A stretch of 64,000 nucleotides of DNA, from the NCBI RefSeq assembly GCF_001269655.1, contig NZ_LHVE01000001.1, positions 1 through 64,000 on the forward strand. Reading direction: 5' to 3'. The DNA is from Pseudomonas thivervalensis. GTDB taxonomy: Bacteria > Pseudomonadota > Gammaproteobacteria > Pseudomonadales > Pseudomonadaceae. The notes under the pieces are model-generated. The model ran no database searches and was not told the origin of the DNA. It saw only the letters and a list, made by a program, of their open reading frames with translations. Positions 47,101 through 54,769 of the stretch are shown here, in pieces (position 1 is the stretch's first letter; every line of letters starts with the position of its first letter). The translations under genes and the position numbers were made by a program.

Positions 47101-47618
47101 ATCACCGGCACGTCGGCGGCGGCCAGCAGCCAGGGCACCGGCGGCCGGTTGAGGCCGTGCTCGAAGGCCAATGGCTCCAGCGCATCGAGCCCGAGCAGCG
47201 GTTGGTCGGCAGCGTCAGCGTGTACCGTCGGCCAGTGCTCGAAGCAGGTCTCCTCCCGGGACAACTGGCTGACCAGTCGTGCGCCGGTTTCGACCAGCGT
47301 CGCCAACGTACGCAGGCGCAAGGACTGACCGTTGCCATCGCGTTGCGGCGCGATCGTCTCCTGGCACAACAGCCGCTGCGCACCGTCGTGAAAGAACAGC
47401 ACCGGTTGCGGCAATGCCTCGCCGGGCAGCGTGCGCAGCGCCACGCGGATCTGGAGACATGAACGGGCTTCATTGGCTTGTGGTGTCGTGCCGTCGTCGA
47501 TCAACAGGTCGACCGGCGATTGCAGGTCGACCACCGCGTGACCGTGCTGCTCCAATTCCCGGGCCAGTTCGGCCATGGCCTGGCTGGTGCCAGGCACTGC
47601 AATGTCGAGGCGTCTCAT
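44169..47618 (-). CDS. mgoA: MgoA/PvfC, NRPS-like A-PCP-reductase enzyme
   Basis: 1149 residues. An N-terminal region of about 170 residues without a recognised domain precedes an adenylation domain (about 175-670: YTSGTTGQPKG at 334-344, YGPTE at 468-472, GRRDNQVKIRGFRVEPEE at 571-588, NGKVDR at 659-664). A carrier domain follows (LGGHSI, Ser719), then a thioester reductase domain (TGANSFLG at 797-804, later YNLSK). There is no condensation domain. In the mgo/pvf pathway this protein activates leucine or valine; the bound product is released reductively as an aldehyde or further processed. Its products include leudiazen and pyrazine N-oxides in other pseudomonads; the amino acid used here is not determined. 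Confidence 0.93.
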   Translation of the reverse strand: MRRLDIAVPGTSQAMAELARELEQHGHAVVDLQSPVDLLIDDGTTPQANEARSCLQIRVALRTLPGEALPQPVLFFHDGAQRLLCQETIAPQRDGNGQSLRLRTLATLVETGARLVSQLSREETCFEHWPTVHADAADQPLLGLDALEPLAFEHGLNRPPVPWLLAAADVPVMHSIEQRLLDDATQPALWVDGQFIDYKSLRDLALRLQQSMLKILHRAEHEKGFAGEPSSHKPSHKVIGVCLPKSAHLYAAILAVLGCGAVYLPLDPQHPAQRRRFILENAQADLLLHDGDSDLGDLSLPTLNVQQLPAPKPGIPASLIRRRVDSDEAAVAIYTSGTTGQPKGVLLSHRNLSHFCAWYGDYVGLQRDSRALQFSTINFDASLLDILPTFIHGALLVVPSEDQRRDPQQLVTLIHQQRVSHAFLPPALLSVMPLETPLGLAHLITGGDVCEPFVIEQLAPQCHFHNIYGPTETTVLATTRRFGVGDNNRNLGVPIANGRVLILDEQRQPVPQGVPGELYIAGPGVGLGYLNDPTLTATRYLDLTLPTGQALRVYRTGDIGQWTDNGIELCGRRDNQVKIRGFRVEPEEIEHCLRESQLFRQVAVGVDERRRILAFLVHPEHEHPGTALQALREHVQNSLPSYMHPAAYVELPSLPYTSNGKVDRRALLAMAVQVQVDGQRRQPQNAVETQLQQLWAELLELPVEDIATDESFFNLGGHSILLSRLLLSIRQTFGRSLSINRFIEAPTLMTLAKLLDDPDHSSASVLSPQAFIDAEAELNLDPLPISQCGDVHKVVVTGANSFLGVHIVEALLAWGATEVACLVRASAEQSAAERFSQALRDNHLTHLDLDRVSVYAADITQAQLGLPDDVYARIDRTFGALVHNAAHVNHVLDYESLARDNVEPIFECLRLCEGRSKKIFNFVSTLSASSALDAEGQVLEQPAAKTPPIYIKNGYNLSKWVGERILQRARDRGVWVNLFRPGNISFNSLTGVCQPHKNRLMLMLKGSIQLGQVPELSLNFDLMPVDFLARFIAFHASRYQPSQAVFNLHNPQPLSWDAYVASFRDSGREFSLVSVAEWQRQLARVDADNALFGVLGFYLNGFEEDIGDISLISHDNARAGVRQMGASYPEKSPALLRRGADYLKAIDFI

Positions 47619-47628
47619 CGGAAGGTCC

Positions 47629-48561
47629 TCATGGGGTCAGGTAATCAGCGAGGGCGTCGCGTACGCAGGGAGACGCGAGCATCGAACTGCCGCGGAAAAA
47701 ACGCGTGATGTTGCCCACCAAAGGGTGAAAACGATTGATGGGATAGGCCAGCGCACTGGCGTCCTCACGCAACGACTGGCGCACCGATTCGTCGACGGGC
47801 AGGTGCGCGATCAGCTCGAAATCGAACGCTTGTTGCAGGTCGCTCGCCAGGTACTGGGCGATGAAACCGGGCATCAAGCGCGCGATTGCCGCACGGTCCT
47901 CTTCGGGCGCGGTGCGCCAGTAGATCTGCACCAGCCGCGTCCAGAAACCGGAATGCCGGCCCTCGTCGAGCAAGTGATCGGCCATCAACCCCTTGATCGA
48001 GGCCTTGACCGAGTCGTCCCGGGCGAAGGCGGCCACTTCGTTGGTCACGGTGTTCTCGGCAATGGCGATGCAGATCAACTCTACGGCGCTGAGCAAATGC
48101 TCCGGCGCCTGGGCCAGGGTCGCCGGTATGGCGCGGCTGAGCTCGATCTGCCCAGGCAACGGGATGGGATCGATGCCGGTCATGTCGATGGTCTGCTGCA
48201 TGAAGTCCATCGCCACCAGCGCGTGGTAATCCTCGTCCACCACCACCGTCATCGCGTCGTAGCGGCAGGCGAACGGGAATTCGATGCCGAAGCGGTTCTT
48301 GGCGATGCGCCGGGCGGTGTGGTCCACCAGTTCGGTCTCGAAAATCACCACGTCGTTGATGAACTTGTAGAGGCTCTGCACCAGCACGAAGTCGCGCAGT
48401 TGCGGACAGTGGCTGAGGAAAGTCTGGCTGTGCACCAGCGGCTGGCGGCTCATGGGGAAGATCAACTTGTCGTCGTCTTCGACCCGGCGCCGTGGTCGGG
48501 TACGGATCGTGGCGCGGCTTTCCCAGGCGTCGGCGAAGGATTGGTAGGGGATGGCGTTCAT
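47629..48561 (-). CDS. mgoC: MgoC/PvfB, AurF-type diiron N-oxygenase
   Basis: 310 residues. All seven metal ligands of AurF can be placed with identical spacing: Glu75, Glu110, His113, Glu169, His196, Glu200 and His203 (AurF E101, E136, H139, E196, H223, E227, H230, from memory). It should oxidise an amine nitrogen, forming the N-O bond needed for a diazeniumdiolate or pyrazine N-oxide. The ATG at 48561 overlaps the mgoB stop (ATGA); a longer in-frame start at 48612 would overlap mgoB further and is rejected. mgoA follows after 10 nt. Confidence 0.93.
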   Translation of the reverse strand: MNAIPYQSFADAWESRATIRTRPRRRVEDDDKLIFPMSRQPLVHSQTFLSHCPQLRDFVLVQSLYKFINDVVIFETELVDHTARRIAKNRFGIEFPFACRYDAMTVVVDEDYHALVAMDFMQQTIDMTGIDPIPLPGQIELSRAIPATLAQAPEHLLSAVELICIAIAENTVTNEVAAFARDDSVKASIKGLMADHLLDEGRHSGFWTRLVQIYWRTAPEEDRAAIARLMPGFIAQYLASDLQQAFDFELIAHLPVDESVRQSLREDASALAYPINRFHPLVGNITRFFRGSSMLASPCVRDALADYLTP

Positions 48562-49334
48562 GGCATCACCTGCGCAACCGGTTGGGCCATGCTCTCGCGC
48601 AGGCCATCCCACAAGGCCGCGCGGCTGTGGACGGCGGCGAGCGCGGCGGCCAGCACTTCGGTTTCGCGCTGCGGGTCACCGTTGATCAGTCGAGCCAACA
48701 GCTTTTCTGCCGCTGGCCCGTGGTCCTCGGAATCCACTTCGATGTGCCGTTGCAGGTAGTAACGAAAGGTCGGTGCCTGATCCAGGCCAATGCCCCAGGC
48801 GTCCAACATGCGCTGGAACATTTGCGGGATGACACTCTCGCGACCATGCACGAACGCGGCGGCCACGCTGTGGGCCGGGGCGTGCAGGGCGGTGTGCAAG
48901 GTCTGGCGGACGAACCGCGCCGCTGCCGGTTCGACCTCGACACTGTCCAGCGCGGTCTCGGGGCTGACGCCTTCCTGCTGCAGGGTGATGAATTGTTCGA
49001 TGGCGCGGGTATCGGCACCGATTTCCCGCATGGCGTCCAGGTACAGTTCGAAATGGCTGCAGTAGCCGGCGCCGGGGCGGTCATCCGACTCTTCCCCCAG
49101 CACGATCTCGTTGATCAAGCGCGCCGCATGCGGGTCGGCTGGCGGCAGCCAAGGCAGTTGGACACAGGTGAGCTCGCGTTGCAGCCGTTTGGTCAGCGAC
49201 ATGAAGTCCCAGACGGCAAAGACATGGCTTTCCATAAAGCGGCGTAACAGATCGATTGATGTAATCTCGGAAAAAACCGGGTGCTGTCCAAGTTCATGCT
49301 TTTTCAGAGATAGTTGTTCTTTGGATGGCTGCAT
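48558..49334 (-). CDS. mgoB: MgoB/PvfA, heme-oxygenase-like diiron protein (DUF3050)
   Basis: 258 residues, all helical. The segment [13 protein letters not shown] (His197, Asp201, His205) and the earlier [11 protein letters not shown] (His37) are typical of the DUF3050 branch of heme-oxygenase-like metalloenzymes, which use two irons and not heme. In the mgo/pvf pathway it is the second oxygenase with MgoC. It is the first gene of the operon. GAGGA eight bases before ATG 49334 is the ribosome site; a longer reading to 49418 has none. Confidence 0.9.
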   Translation of the reverse strand: MQPSKEQLSLKKHELGQHPVFSEITSIDLLRRFMESHVFAVWDFMSLTKRLQRELTCVQLPWLPPADPHAARLINEIVLGEESDDRPGAGYCSHFELYLDAMREIGADTRAIEQFITLQQEGVSPETALDSVEVEPAAARFVRQTLHTALHAPAHSVAAAFVHGRESVIPQMFQRMLDAWGIGLDQAPTFRYYLQRHIEVDSEDHGPAAEKLLARLINGDPQRETEVLAAALAAVHSRAALWDGLRESMAQPVAQVMP

Positions 49335-50019
49335 TGGAACGTCCTCATCAATGATGTTATGTCCGGAAGGCGGCTCGTTAGTTAATAAAGGCGAGCGGGT
49401 GCCTGAACCGGAATCCATGAATTGCTCTACGGGCCTAAGTATTCTCTTTTAATCGTTAATTCGGCTTTTGATGCCCGTATTTGCTGGGCTTGTCACAAGT
49501 CGAAAGGGCCGCCAGTAACGCGGCGAATAAAAAACTAATACATCGAGCAAGTCAGTGGCAAGTACCTTTTTTAATTATTTAAAGTTGTATTTTTATTGGG
49601 CGCGAAGAGGGCTTTTAAAACTTGTTTAATAAGTTTTATTGGGGCGAAGAAGCTCCTTCCGATTTAGCGAGATCAGAATCGAATAGTTCGAGTGAATGCC
49701 TCACTCGGAGCACTTCAGGGATCGGGGAGTTAAGAAGTTTTATGTTATGGGCAGGACGTCGGTCGGACATCCGATCATCCCGCCGGTTGGACGACGCTCC
49801 TTGCGTATTGGCTTCGATTCGCCTGGCCTCAGCCAGGCGTTGACTTCTTCAGGTCTGTTTTGAATCGACAAGCGCAAGAGTGAGCCCAAATCGATGGCAG
49901 TGCCATTGAACTGATGGGGCGACGAATCGCGGCCACGGCGAGGCCGCGCCGCGCTGGCGACAAGTGAGTCGGAAGGATGTGTAAGAAATTTTTACGCCGG
50001 ACGGAGCGCCGACATGGGA
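49335..50019. promoter_or_regulatory. Upstream region of the mgo operon, AT-rich
   Basis: No credible gene. The first 100 bases are the mgoB leader, with GGA at its ribosome site (49341-49346) and again near 49362. An AT-rich block at about 49440-49720 holds the inverted repeat AAAACTT-GTTTAAT-AAGTTTT (49617-49637) and two direct copies of TTTTATTGGG (49591 and 49634) each followed by CGAAGA. The rest (49720-50019) is of normal composition and I see nothing in it. Likely promoter and regulator sites for mgo. Confidence 0.5.
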
Positions 50020-50712
50020 TCACAGCTTCGACGACTGTTCCAGGTACCGACGCATGGTGATGGAGGCTTTTTCCAGGTGCAGTTCCAGCAAGACGATCGC
50101 TTTATCGATGTCTTTGGCTCGTGCGGCGTCGAGCAGGGCACGGTGATCGTTCTGGTTCAACTTGCCCAGTCCCATGGACGACAGATGAAAGCGCAGGAAG
50201 CGCTCTTCCTCATTGAGCTCGCGCTCGATCAGGTCCAGCAGCTTGCTGTTGGGCGCCTTGTGATAAAGCGACATATGGAACAGTCGGTTGAGCTTGCCGA
50301 TCTCGGCATGATTGCTTTCCGTTTCCAGCTGTTCGATGTATTGGGCGGCCAATGCCAGGTCGCGTTCCTCGAGCAGCGGGATGGACAGGCGCAAGGCGAA
50401 CGATTCCAGGACCGAACGCAGGGCGTAGGTTTCTACCGCATTGTTGGTGATCAACGGCGCCACCACGGCGCCCTTGTGCTGAACCACGTTGAGCAGCGAT
50501 TGCGCTTCAAGCTGGCGCAACGCTTCGCGCACCGGCATGCGGCTCACGCCGAACAGGTCGGCCAGTTCCTGCTGGCGCAGGGCGGTTCCGCAAGGCAGGC
50601 GGCCGTCGAGAATGGCCTCGCGCAGAGACTCTTCGATGATCGAGCGCGCCCGGTCTGCGGGGATGGGCCCGTTGACTTGGATGGTGCTTAGCGGTTTGGG
50701 CTTCTGTGTCAC
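50020..50712 (-). CDS. GntR-family (FCD) transcriptional regulator
   Basis: 230 residues. The N-terminal winged helix (about 15-85, with ADLFGVSRMPVREALRQLE) is followed by an all-helical FCD effector domain (about 95-225) with metal-site residues near RLFHMSLY and NDHRALLDA. Effector unknown. I prefer the GTG at 50712, with CAGGTG five bases before, to an ATG at 50757 that has no ribosome site. It is on the same strand as mgo but 685 nt away, and divergent from lapG. Confidence 0.87.
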   Translation of the reverse strand: MTQKPKPLSTIQVNGPIPADRARSIIEESLREAILDGRLPCGTALRQQELADLFGVSRMPVREALRQLEAQSLLNVVQHKGAVVAPLITNNAVETYALRSVLESFALRLSIPLLEERDLALAAQYIEQLETESNHAEIGKLNRLFHMSLYHKAPNSKLLDLIERELNEEERFLRFHLSSMGLGKLNQNDHRALLDAARAKDIDKAIVLLELHLEKASITMRRYLEQSSKL

Positions 50713-50831
50713 GACAACACCTGACTGGTAGTAACGAAATTGGATCCAGGCCAACATTAGTTACAGATTGCCAAGCCGTCAAAATCTTGCGGCCGCCGTT
50801 CCTGAACTAAAGTTTAGTCTGCTTGCGGTGA

Positions 50832-51605
50832 TTGCAACCTGCCATTGTTTTTTACCGGGCCAGGCTTCACCATCCAACGAATTTCCAACGGCCCTTTTCG
50901 GACGTATTTCCCTTGGCTGCACCTTTCCCAGTCCTCAGGTCCTTGCGCTGGCTGTGTTCGGCATTGCTGCTGGCCGGCCTGATGCTGGGCGGTCTGCAAG
51001 CCGACTGGGACTTTGCGCAGATCAGCCGGCGGGCGCAAGCGTTATATGGCCCCTTGGGCGAAGGGCAGCAACGGATCGACGCGTGGCAGCAACTGCTGGC
51101 GACCCAGAAACAGATCCCGGAACTGGAACAGCTCAAGGTGGTGAACCTGTTTTTCAACAAACAGGTGCGCTATGTGGAAGACATCGACCTGTGGCGTGAG
51201 GTCGACTATTGGGAAACCCCGATCCAGGCCTTGTGGAAGGGCGCCGGCGATTGTGAAGACTACGCCATCGCCAAGTATTTCAGTCTGCGTCATCTCGGGG
51301 TGTCCAGTGACAAGCTGCGCATCACCTACGTCAAGGCGTTGCGGCAGAACCGAGCACACATGGTGCTCACCTATTACGCCACGCCCGAGGCGATGCCGCT
51401 GGTACTCGACAGCCTGATCGACGGTATCCAGCCGGCCAGCCAGCGAACCGACTTGCTCCCGGTCTACTCTTTCAATGCCGAAGGACTGTGGCTGCCGGGC
51501 GCCAAGGGCAACAAGAAAGTGGGTGACACCAAGCGCCTGTCCCGGTGGCAGGATGTGTTGAAGAAAATGCAGGCCGAAGGTTTTCCGGTCGAGACGACTA
51601 ACTAG
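50832..51605 (+). CDS. lapG: LapG, periplasmic cysteine protease for LapA
   Basis: 257 residues in the longest reading. A membrane/signal segment (about 38-56) is followed by a transglutaminase-like cysteine protease domain. The catalytic triad is Cys141 (GDCEDYA), His176 (RAHMVL) and Asp193, with spacings of 35 and 17, equal to those in Legionella LapG. LapG clips the N-terminus of LapA and frees it from the cell surface unless held by LapD. The start is unsure: this TTG, or the TTG at 50913 nearer the membrane segment. The numbering C135 reported for P. fluorescens suggests a long N-terminus. lapD starts 14 nt after the stop. Confidence 0.92.
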   Translation: MQPAIVFYRARLHHPTNFQRPFSDVFPLAAPFPVLRSLRWLCSALLLAGLMLGGLQADWDFAQISRRAQALYGPLGEGQQRIDAWQQLLATQKQIPELEQLKVVNLFFNKQVRYVEDIDLWREVDYWETPIQALWKGAGDCEDYAIAKYFSLRHLGVSSDKLRITYVKALRQNRAHMVLTYYATPEAMPLVLDSLIDGIQPASQRTDLLPVYSFNAEGLWLPGAKGNKKVGDTKRLSRWQDVLKKMQAEGFPVETTN

Positions 51606-51619
51606 GAGCGCGCGCTCAG

Positions 51620-53566
51620 ATGTCCTTGTTCAAACAGCTGTTGATCGCTATCTGTCTGTTCCTGGTGGTTGCCTTCAGCGGCAGCTTTATGGTCAGCCTG
51701 GAAAGCTCGCGGGCCCAGTACGTCAACCAGTTGCGCTCTCACGCCCAGGACGCGGCCACGGCGCTGGCGCTGTCGTTGACGCCGAACATCGACGACCCCG
51801 CGATGGTGGAGTTGATGGTCAGCTCGATCTTCGACAGCGGCTACTACGCCAGCATCCGCGTGGTCGACGTGGCCACCGACAAGACTCTGGTGGAGCGCAC
51901 CGGTACGCCGGACGCCGGCAGCGTGCCGCAATGGTTCGTCAAGCTGATCGGCCTGGAGCCGGCCGGTGGCGATGCCATCGTCAGCCGCGGCTGGGAGCAG
52001 GCGGCGCGGGTCGAAGTGGTCAGCCACCCGATGTTCGCCCTCGCCAAGCTGTGGCAGAGCGCGTTGGGCAGCCTGGGCTGGCTGTTGCTGTGCGGCGCCG
52101 TGAGCGCGGTGCTGGGGGCCTTGCTGCTGCGTCGTCAACTCAAGCCGCTGGACTACATGGTCCATCAGTCCCACGCCATTGCCCGCCGTGAGTTCCTGAG
52201 CCTGCCGGAACTGCCGCGCACCCCGGAACTGCGCCGTGTGGTGCAGGCGATGAACCAGATGGTCGAGAAACTCAAGGCGCTGTTCCAGGAGCAGGCCGAG
52301 CGCAGCGAGAAACTGCGGGTCGAGTCCTACCAGGACAACCTCACAGGCCTGGCCAACCGGCGCTATTTCGAAATGCAGCTCAATGCCCGGGTGAGCAACC
52401 CGGAGCAGGCCAGTTCTGGTTACCTGCTGTTGCTGCGGGTCAAGGACCTGGCCGGTTTGAACCAGCGGCTGGGCGGGCAGCGCACCGACCAGTTGCTCCA
52501 GGCGGTGGGTGAGCAATTGCAGCGTGAGTGCGCCCGCTACCCGGAAACCCATAACCTGGTCACGCGGATTCGTGGCGGCGAGTTTGCGGTGCTGGCCCCG
52601 GGGCTGGTGCGCGAGGAAGCGCTGCAACTGGCGCAGAACCTCGAAGCGGCGTTGGCGAGCCTGCACGCTACAGGCGCGACGGATGTGGCGTCGGTGGCCT
52701 CCATCGGGCTGGCGCCGTTCGTCCATGGCGACTCGCCGCAAGCGGTGCTCCAGCTCGGTGACCAGGCCTTGGCTCAGGCCGAAAGCCAGGGTGAACCGGG
52801 TTGGGCCTGCCTGGACCACAGTGCCTCGGCCAGTGTCGGTGATGATCACCATGCCTGGCACAATTTGCTCGACCAGGCTCTGAGTCATCAGCGCTTCGAG
52901 TTGTATTTCCAGCCGGTGGTGGCCGCCCAGGACACCCAGGTGGTGCTGCATTACAAGGTGTTGTCGCGGCTGTTGGACGAGCAGGGCCAGACCATCCCCG
53001 CCGGGCGTTTCCTGCCCTGGTTGGAGCGCTTCGGTTGGACGGCGCGCCTGGACCGCTTGATGCTTGAACAGGTGCTCAAGCAGATGGCTGGGCATGAGCA
53101 GTCCCTGGCGTTGAACCTGTCCTCCGCCACGCTTGCCGATCCGCAGGCGTTGAACAAGGTCTTTGAAATCCTGCGGGCGCATTCCAATCTTGGATTGCGC
53201 CTGACCCTGGAGATTGGTGAAGAGCAACTACCGGAGCAAGCGGTGCTGGAGCAGTTGACCCGGCAATTGCGCGAGCTGGGTTTCTCCTTGAGCCTGCAGC
53301 GGTTTGGTGGGCGGTTCAGCATGATTGGCAACCTGTCGCGGCTGGGGTTGGCTTACTTGAAGATCGATGGCAGTTATATTCGTGCGATTGATCAGGAGAG
53401 CGACAAGCGCTTGTTCATCGAGGCCATTCAGCGGGCTGCTCACAGTATTGATCTGCCATTGATTGCTGAGCGGGTTGAGACGGAGGGGGAGTTGGCGGTG
53501 ATTCGGGAGATGGGGTTGTTTGGGGTGCAGGGGCAGTTGGTGGGTGAGCCTCGGCGTTGGGAGTGA
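51620..53566 (+). CDS. lapD: LapD, c-di-GMP receptor controlling LapG
   Basis: 648 residues. A membrane helix (about 6-26), a periplasmic output domain (about 30-150, with PQWFVKLIGL), a second helix (about 153-172), a HAMP segment, then degenerate GGDEF (RGGEF, so no cyclase) and EAL (KVLSR in place of EALxR, so no phosphodiesterase) domains. With c-di-GMP bound to the EAL domain, the periplasmic part sequesters LapG, so LapA stays on the surface. AGGAG at 51604-51608 is the ribosome site. The 3' end is strongly G/T-rich and a type D repeat starts 12 nt after the stop. Confidence 0.95.
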   Translation: MSLFKQLLIAICLFLVVAFSGSFMVSLESSRAQYVNQLRSHAQDAATALALSLTPNIDDPAMVELMVSSIFDSGYYASIRVVDVATDKTLVERTGTPDAGSVPQWFVKLIGLEPAGGDAIVSRGWEQAARVEVVSHPMFALAKLWQSALGSLGWLLLCGAVSAVLGALLLRRQLKPLDYMVHQSHAIARREFLSLPELPRTPELRRVVQAMNQMVEKLKALFQEQAERSEKLRVESYQDNLTGLANRRYFEMQLNARVSNPEQASSGYLLLLRVKDLAGLNQRLGGQRTDQLLQAVGEQLQRECARYPETHNLVTRIRGGEFAVLAPGLVREEALQLAQNLEAALASLHATGATDVASVASIGLAPFVHGDSPQAVLQLGDQALAQAESQGEPGWACLDHSASASVGDDHHAWHNLLDQALSHQRFELYFQPVVAAQDTQVVLHYKVLSRLLDEQGQTIPAGRFLPWLERFGWTARLDRLMLEQVLKQMAGHEQSLALNLSSATLADPQALNKVFEILRAHSNLGLRLTLEIGEEQLPEQAVLEQLTRQLRELGFSLSLQRFGGRFSMIGNLSRLGLAYLKIDGSYIRAIDQESDKRLFIEAIQRAAHSIDLPLIAERVETEGELAVIREMGLFGVQGQLVGEPRRWE

Positions 53567-53577
53567 GTCTTCTGATT

Positions 53578-53888
53578 GAGTACATATCCATCTCTGCGGT
53601 AACGGCTGCTTAGGGTTCCGCCCTTACGGCGGCTCACTTTTTTTCAAACGCCAAAAAAAGTAAGCAAAAAAGGCTTGCCCCACCACTCGGTGCCTCGCTT
53701 AGGCTCGGCATGCCCGAACGAAGGCATTGCTCCGTGGGCCCGCCGCGAAGGGCCATCCATGGCCCAGCGCGGCTATCCCGGCATCCATGCCGGGATGCCC
53801 ACTGCGCAATGCCTGCGTTCGGCCATCGTGGTTAACGGGGCCTCCAGATCAAAAGCAAAAGCGAGGCGGCCTGAGAGCCGGCCTGGCT
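53578..53888 (+). repeat. Long structured repeat (type D), copy 2
   Basis: Collinear with the copy at 27294. Its hairpin is ACTTTTTTT (53636-53644) with AAAAAAAGT (53653-53661), so both arms changed together relative to copy 1. The cruciform outer stem is 53715-53729 with 53807-53821, with one mismatch. Confidence 0.85.
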
Positions 53889-53910
53889 CTTGCTGGGGAC
53901 CGCGTTTTTC

Positions 53911-54223
53911 CTGTGGGAGCGGGCTTGCTCGCGAAGGCGGAGGGTCAGTTTGCGGTGGTGTTGGATACTCACAAGATTTTTGGGAACTGCACGACCCTGT
54001 GGCGAGGGAGCTTGCTCCCGCTGGGTCGCGCAGCGGCCCTAAAAAAGCGATGAGCGCTGCGCACTCAAGCGGGAGCAAGCTCCCTCGCCACAAAAGCTTC
54101 CCAACCATCACGCCACAGATTGATCAACGGTAAACATTGTGGGAGCGAGCTTGCGATAGCGGTGGTTCAGTCACATGGATGTTGGGCTTGCTGGCCTCAT
54201 CGCGAGCAGGCTCGCTCCCACAG
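53911..54223. repeat. REP cluster between two type D copies
   Basis: Single type A arm at 53911-53940, type B REPIN at 53998-54092 and a type A REPIN at 54138-54223 (its left arm has lost four bases). There is no gene between lapD and the DUF6124 cassette. Confidence 0.82.
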
Positions 54224-54249
54224 GAGAAACGCGGTCCCCATGAAGAACC

Positions 54250-54436
54250 AGGTCGGCTACTAGGCCGCCTCGCGGTGGACGTTGATCTCGGGCACACCGA
54301 GCCTAAGCGAGGTGCCGAGTGGTGGGGCAGAAGCGTTTTGGTTACTTTTGACTGGGCCGGCTTCCGGGCTTTTCAAAAGTGACCCGCCGTCAGGGCGGAA
54401 CCCTAAGCAGCCGTTACCGCAGAAACGGATATACAC
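54250..54436 (-). repeat. Type D repeat, inverted short form without the cruciform arm
   Basis: Reverse complement of the type D element with its hairpin kept (ACTTTTGA at 54344-54351 with TCAAAAGT at 54373-54380) and a different loop. The roughly 120-bp cruciform arm is missing, with a clean join near 54286-54295. Confidence 0.82.
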
Positions 54437-54458
54437 CCCTTCTAAAAGTAACGTCCTA

Positions 54459-54769
54459 GGAGATTTCCTTCGAGTTGTAGCGAACTTGGTGAACTTGTCC
54501 GGCGTCTGTCTCGTGGCTAGTCTGGGTTTGTCACTGAAAAAACGGTGACACGGACGTGCAAGTCCGAACAAACTGTTTAGGATGCGACGCTACATCGCTC
54601 AGGGGCTTTCTTCTGCCCACTGGCTTTATGGCGGCTGCACGCAGGAGATCCTTGGATCTGCTGGGTGTCCTAAACAGGCCCGGTCTTGCACACCTGCGTA
54701 CGGTCGCCACCCTTATTCGCGTGCAAGCGAACGGTGACGGTTTCCACTTAACTGTTTAGGGAATCTCTA
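54459..54769 (+). promoter_or_regulatory. Conserved promoter-leader module of DUF6124 paralog 2
   Basis: Contains a plausible promoter (TTGTCC at 54495-54500, 17-bp gap, TAGTCT at 54518-54523). The leader blocks shared with 28404-28701 are 54537-54566, 54681-54710 and 54716-54731. Hairpins CGGAC-GTGCAA-GTCCG and TTCGC-GTGCAA-GCGAA share the same loop; CTTGCAC in the middle block complements it. TCCTAAACAG (54668-54677) can pair with 54573-54582 or with 54752-54760, the latter overlapping the ribosome site AGGGA at 54758-54762. A candidate RNA switch. Confidence 0.6.

Noticed and set aside
49622..49843. 73-codon frame upstream of mgo
   Set aside because: AT-rich, Arg/Ser-biased translation with no ribosome site; better explained as regulatory DNA.
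54556..54759. Upstream frames in the DUF6124 leaders sharing GLAHLRTVAT
   Set aside because: The shared peptide is just translation of the conserved CGGTCTTGCACACC block. Frames around it are not kept in register between the two copies, so an RNA-level constraint is more likely.
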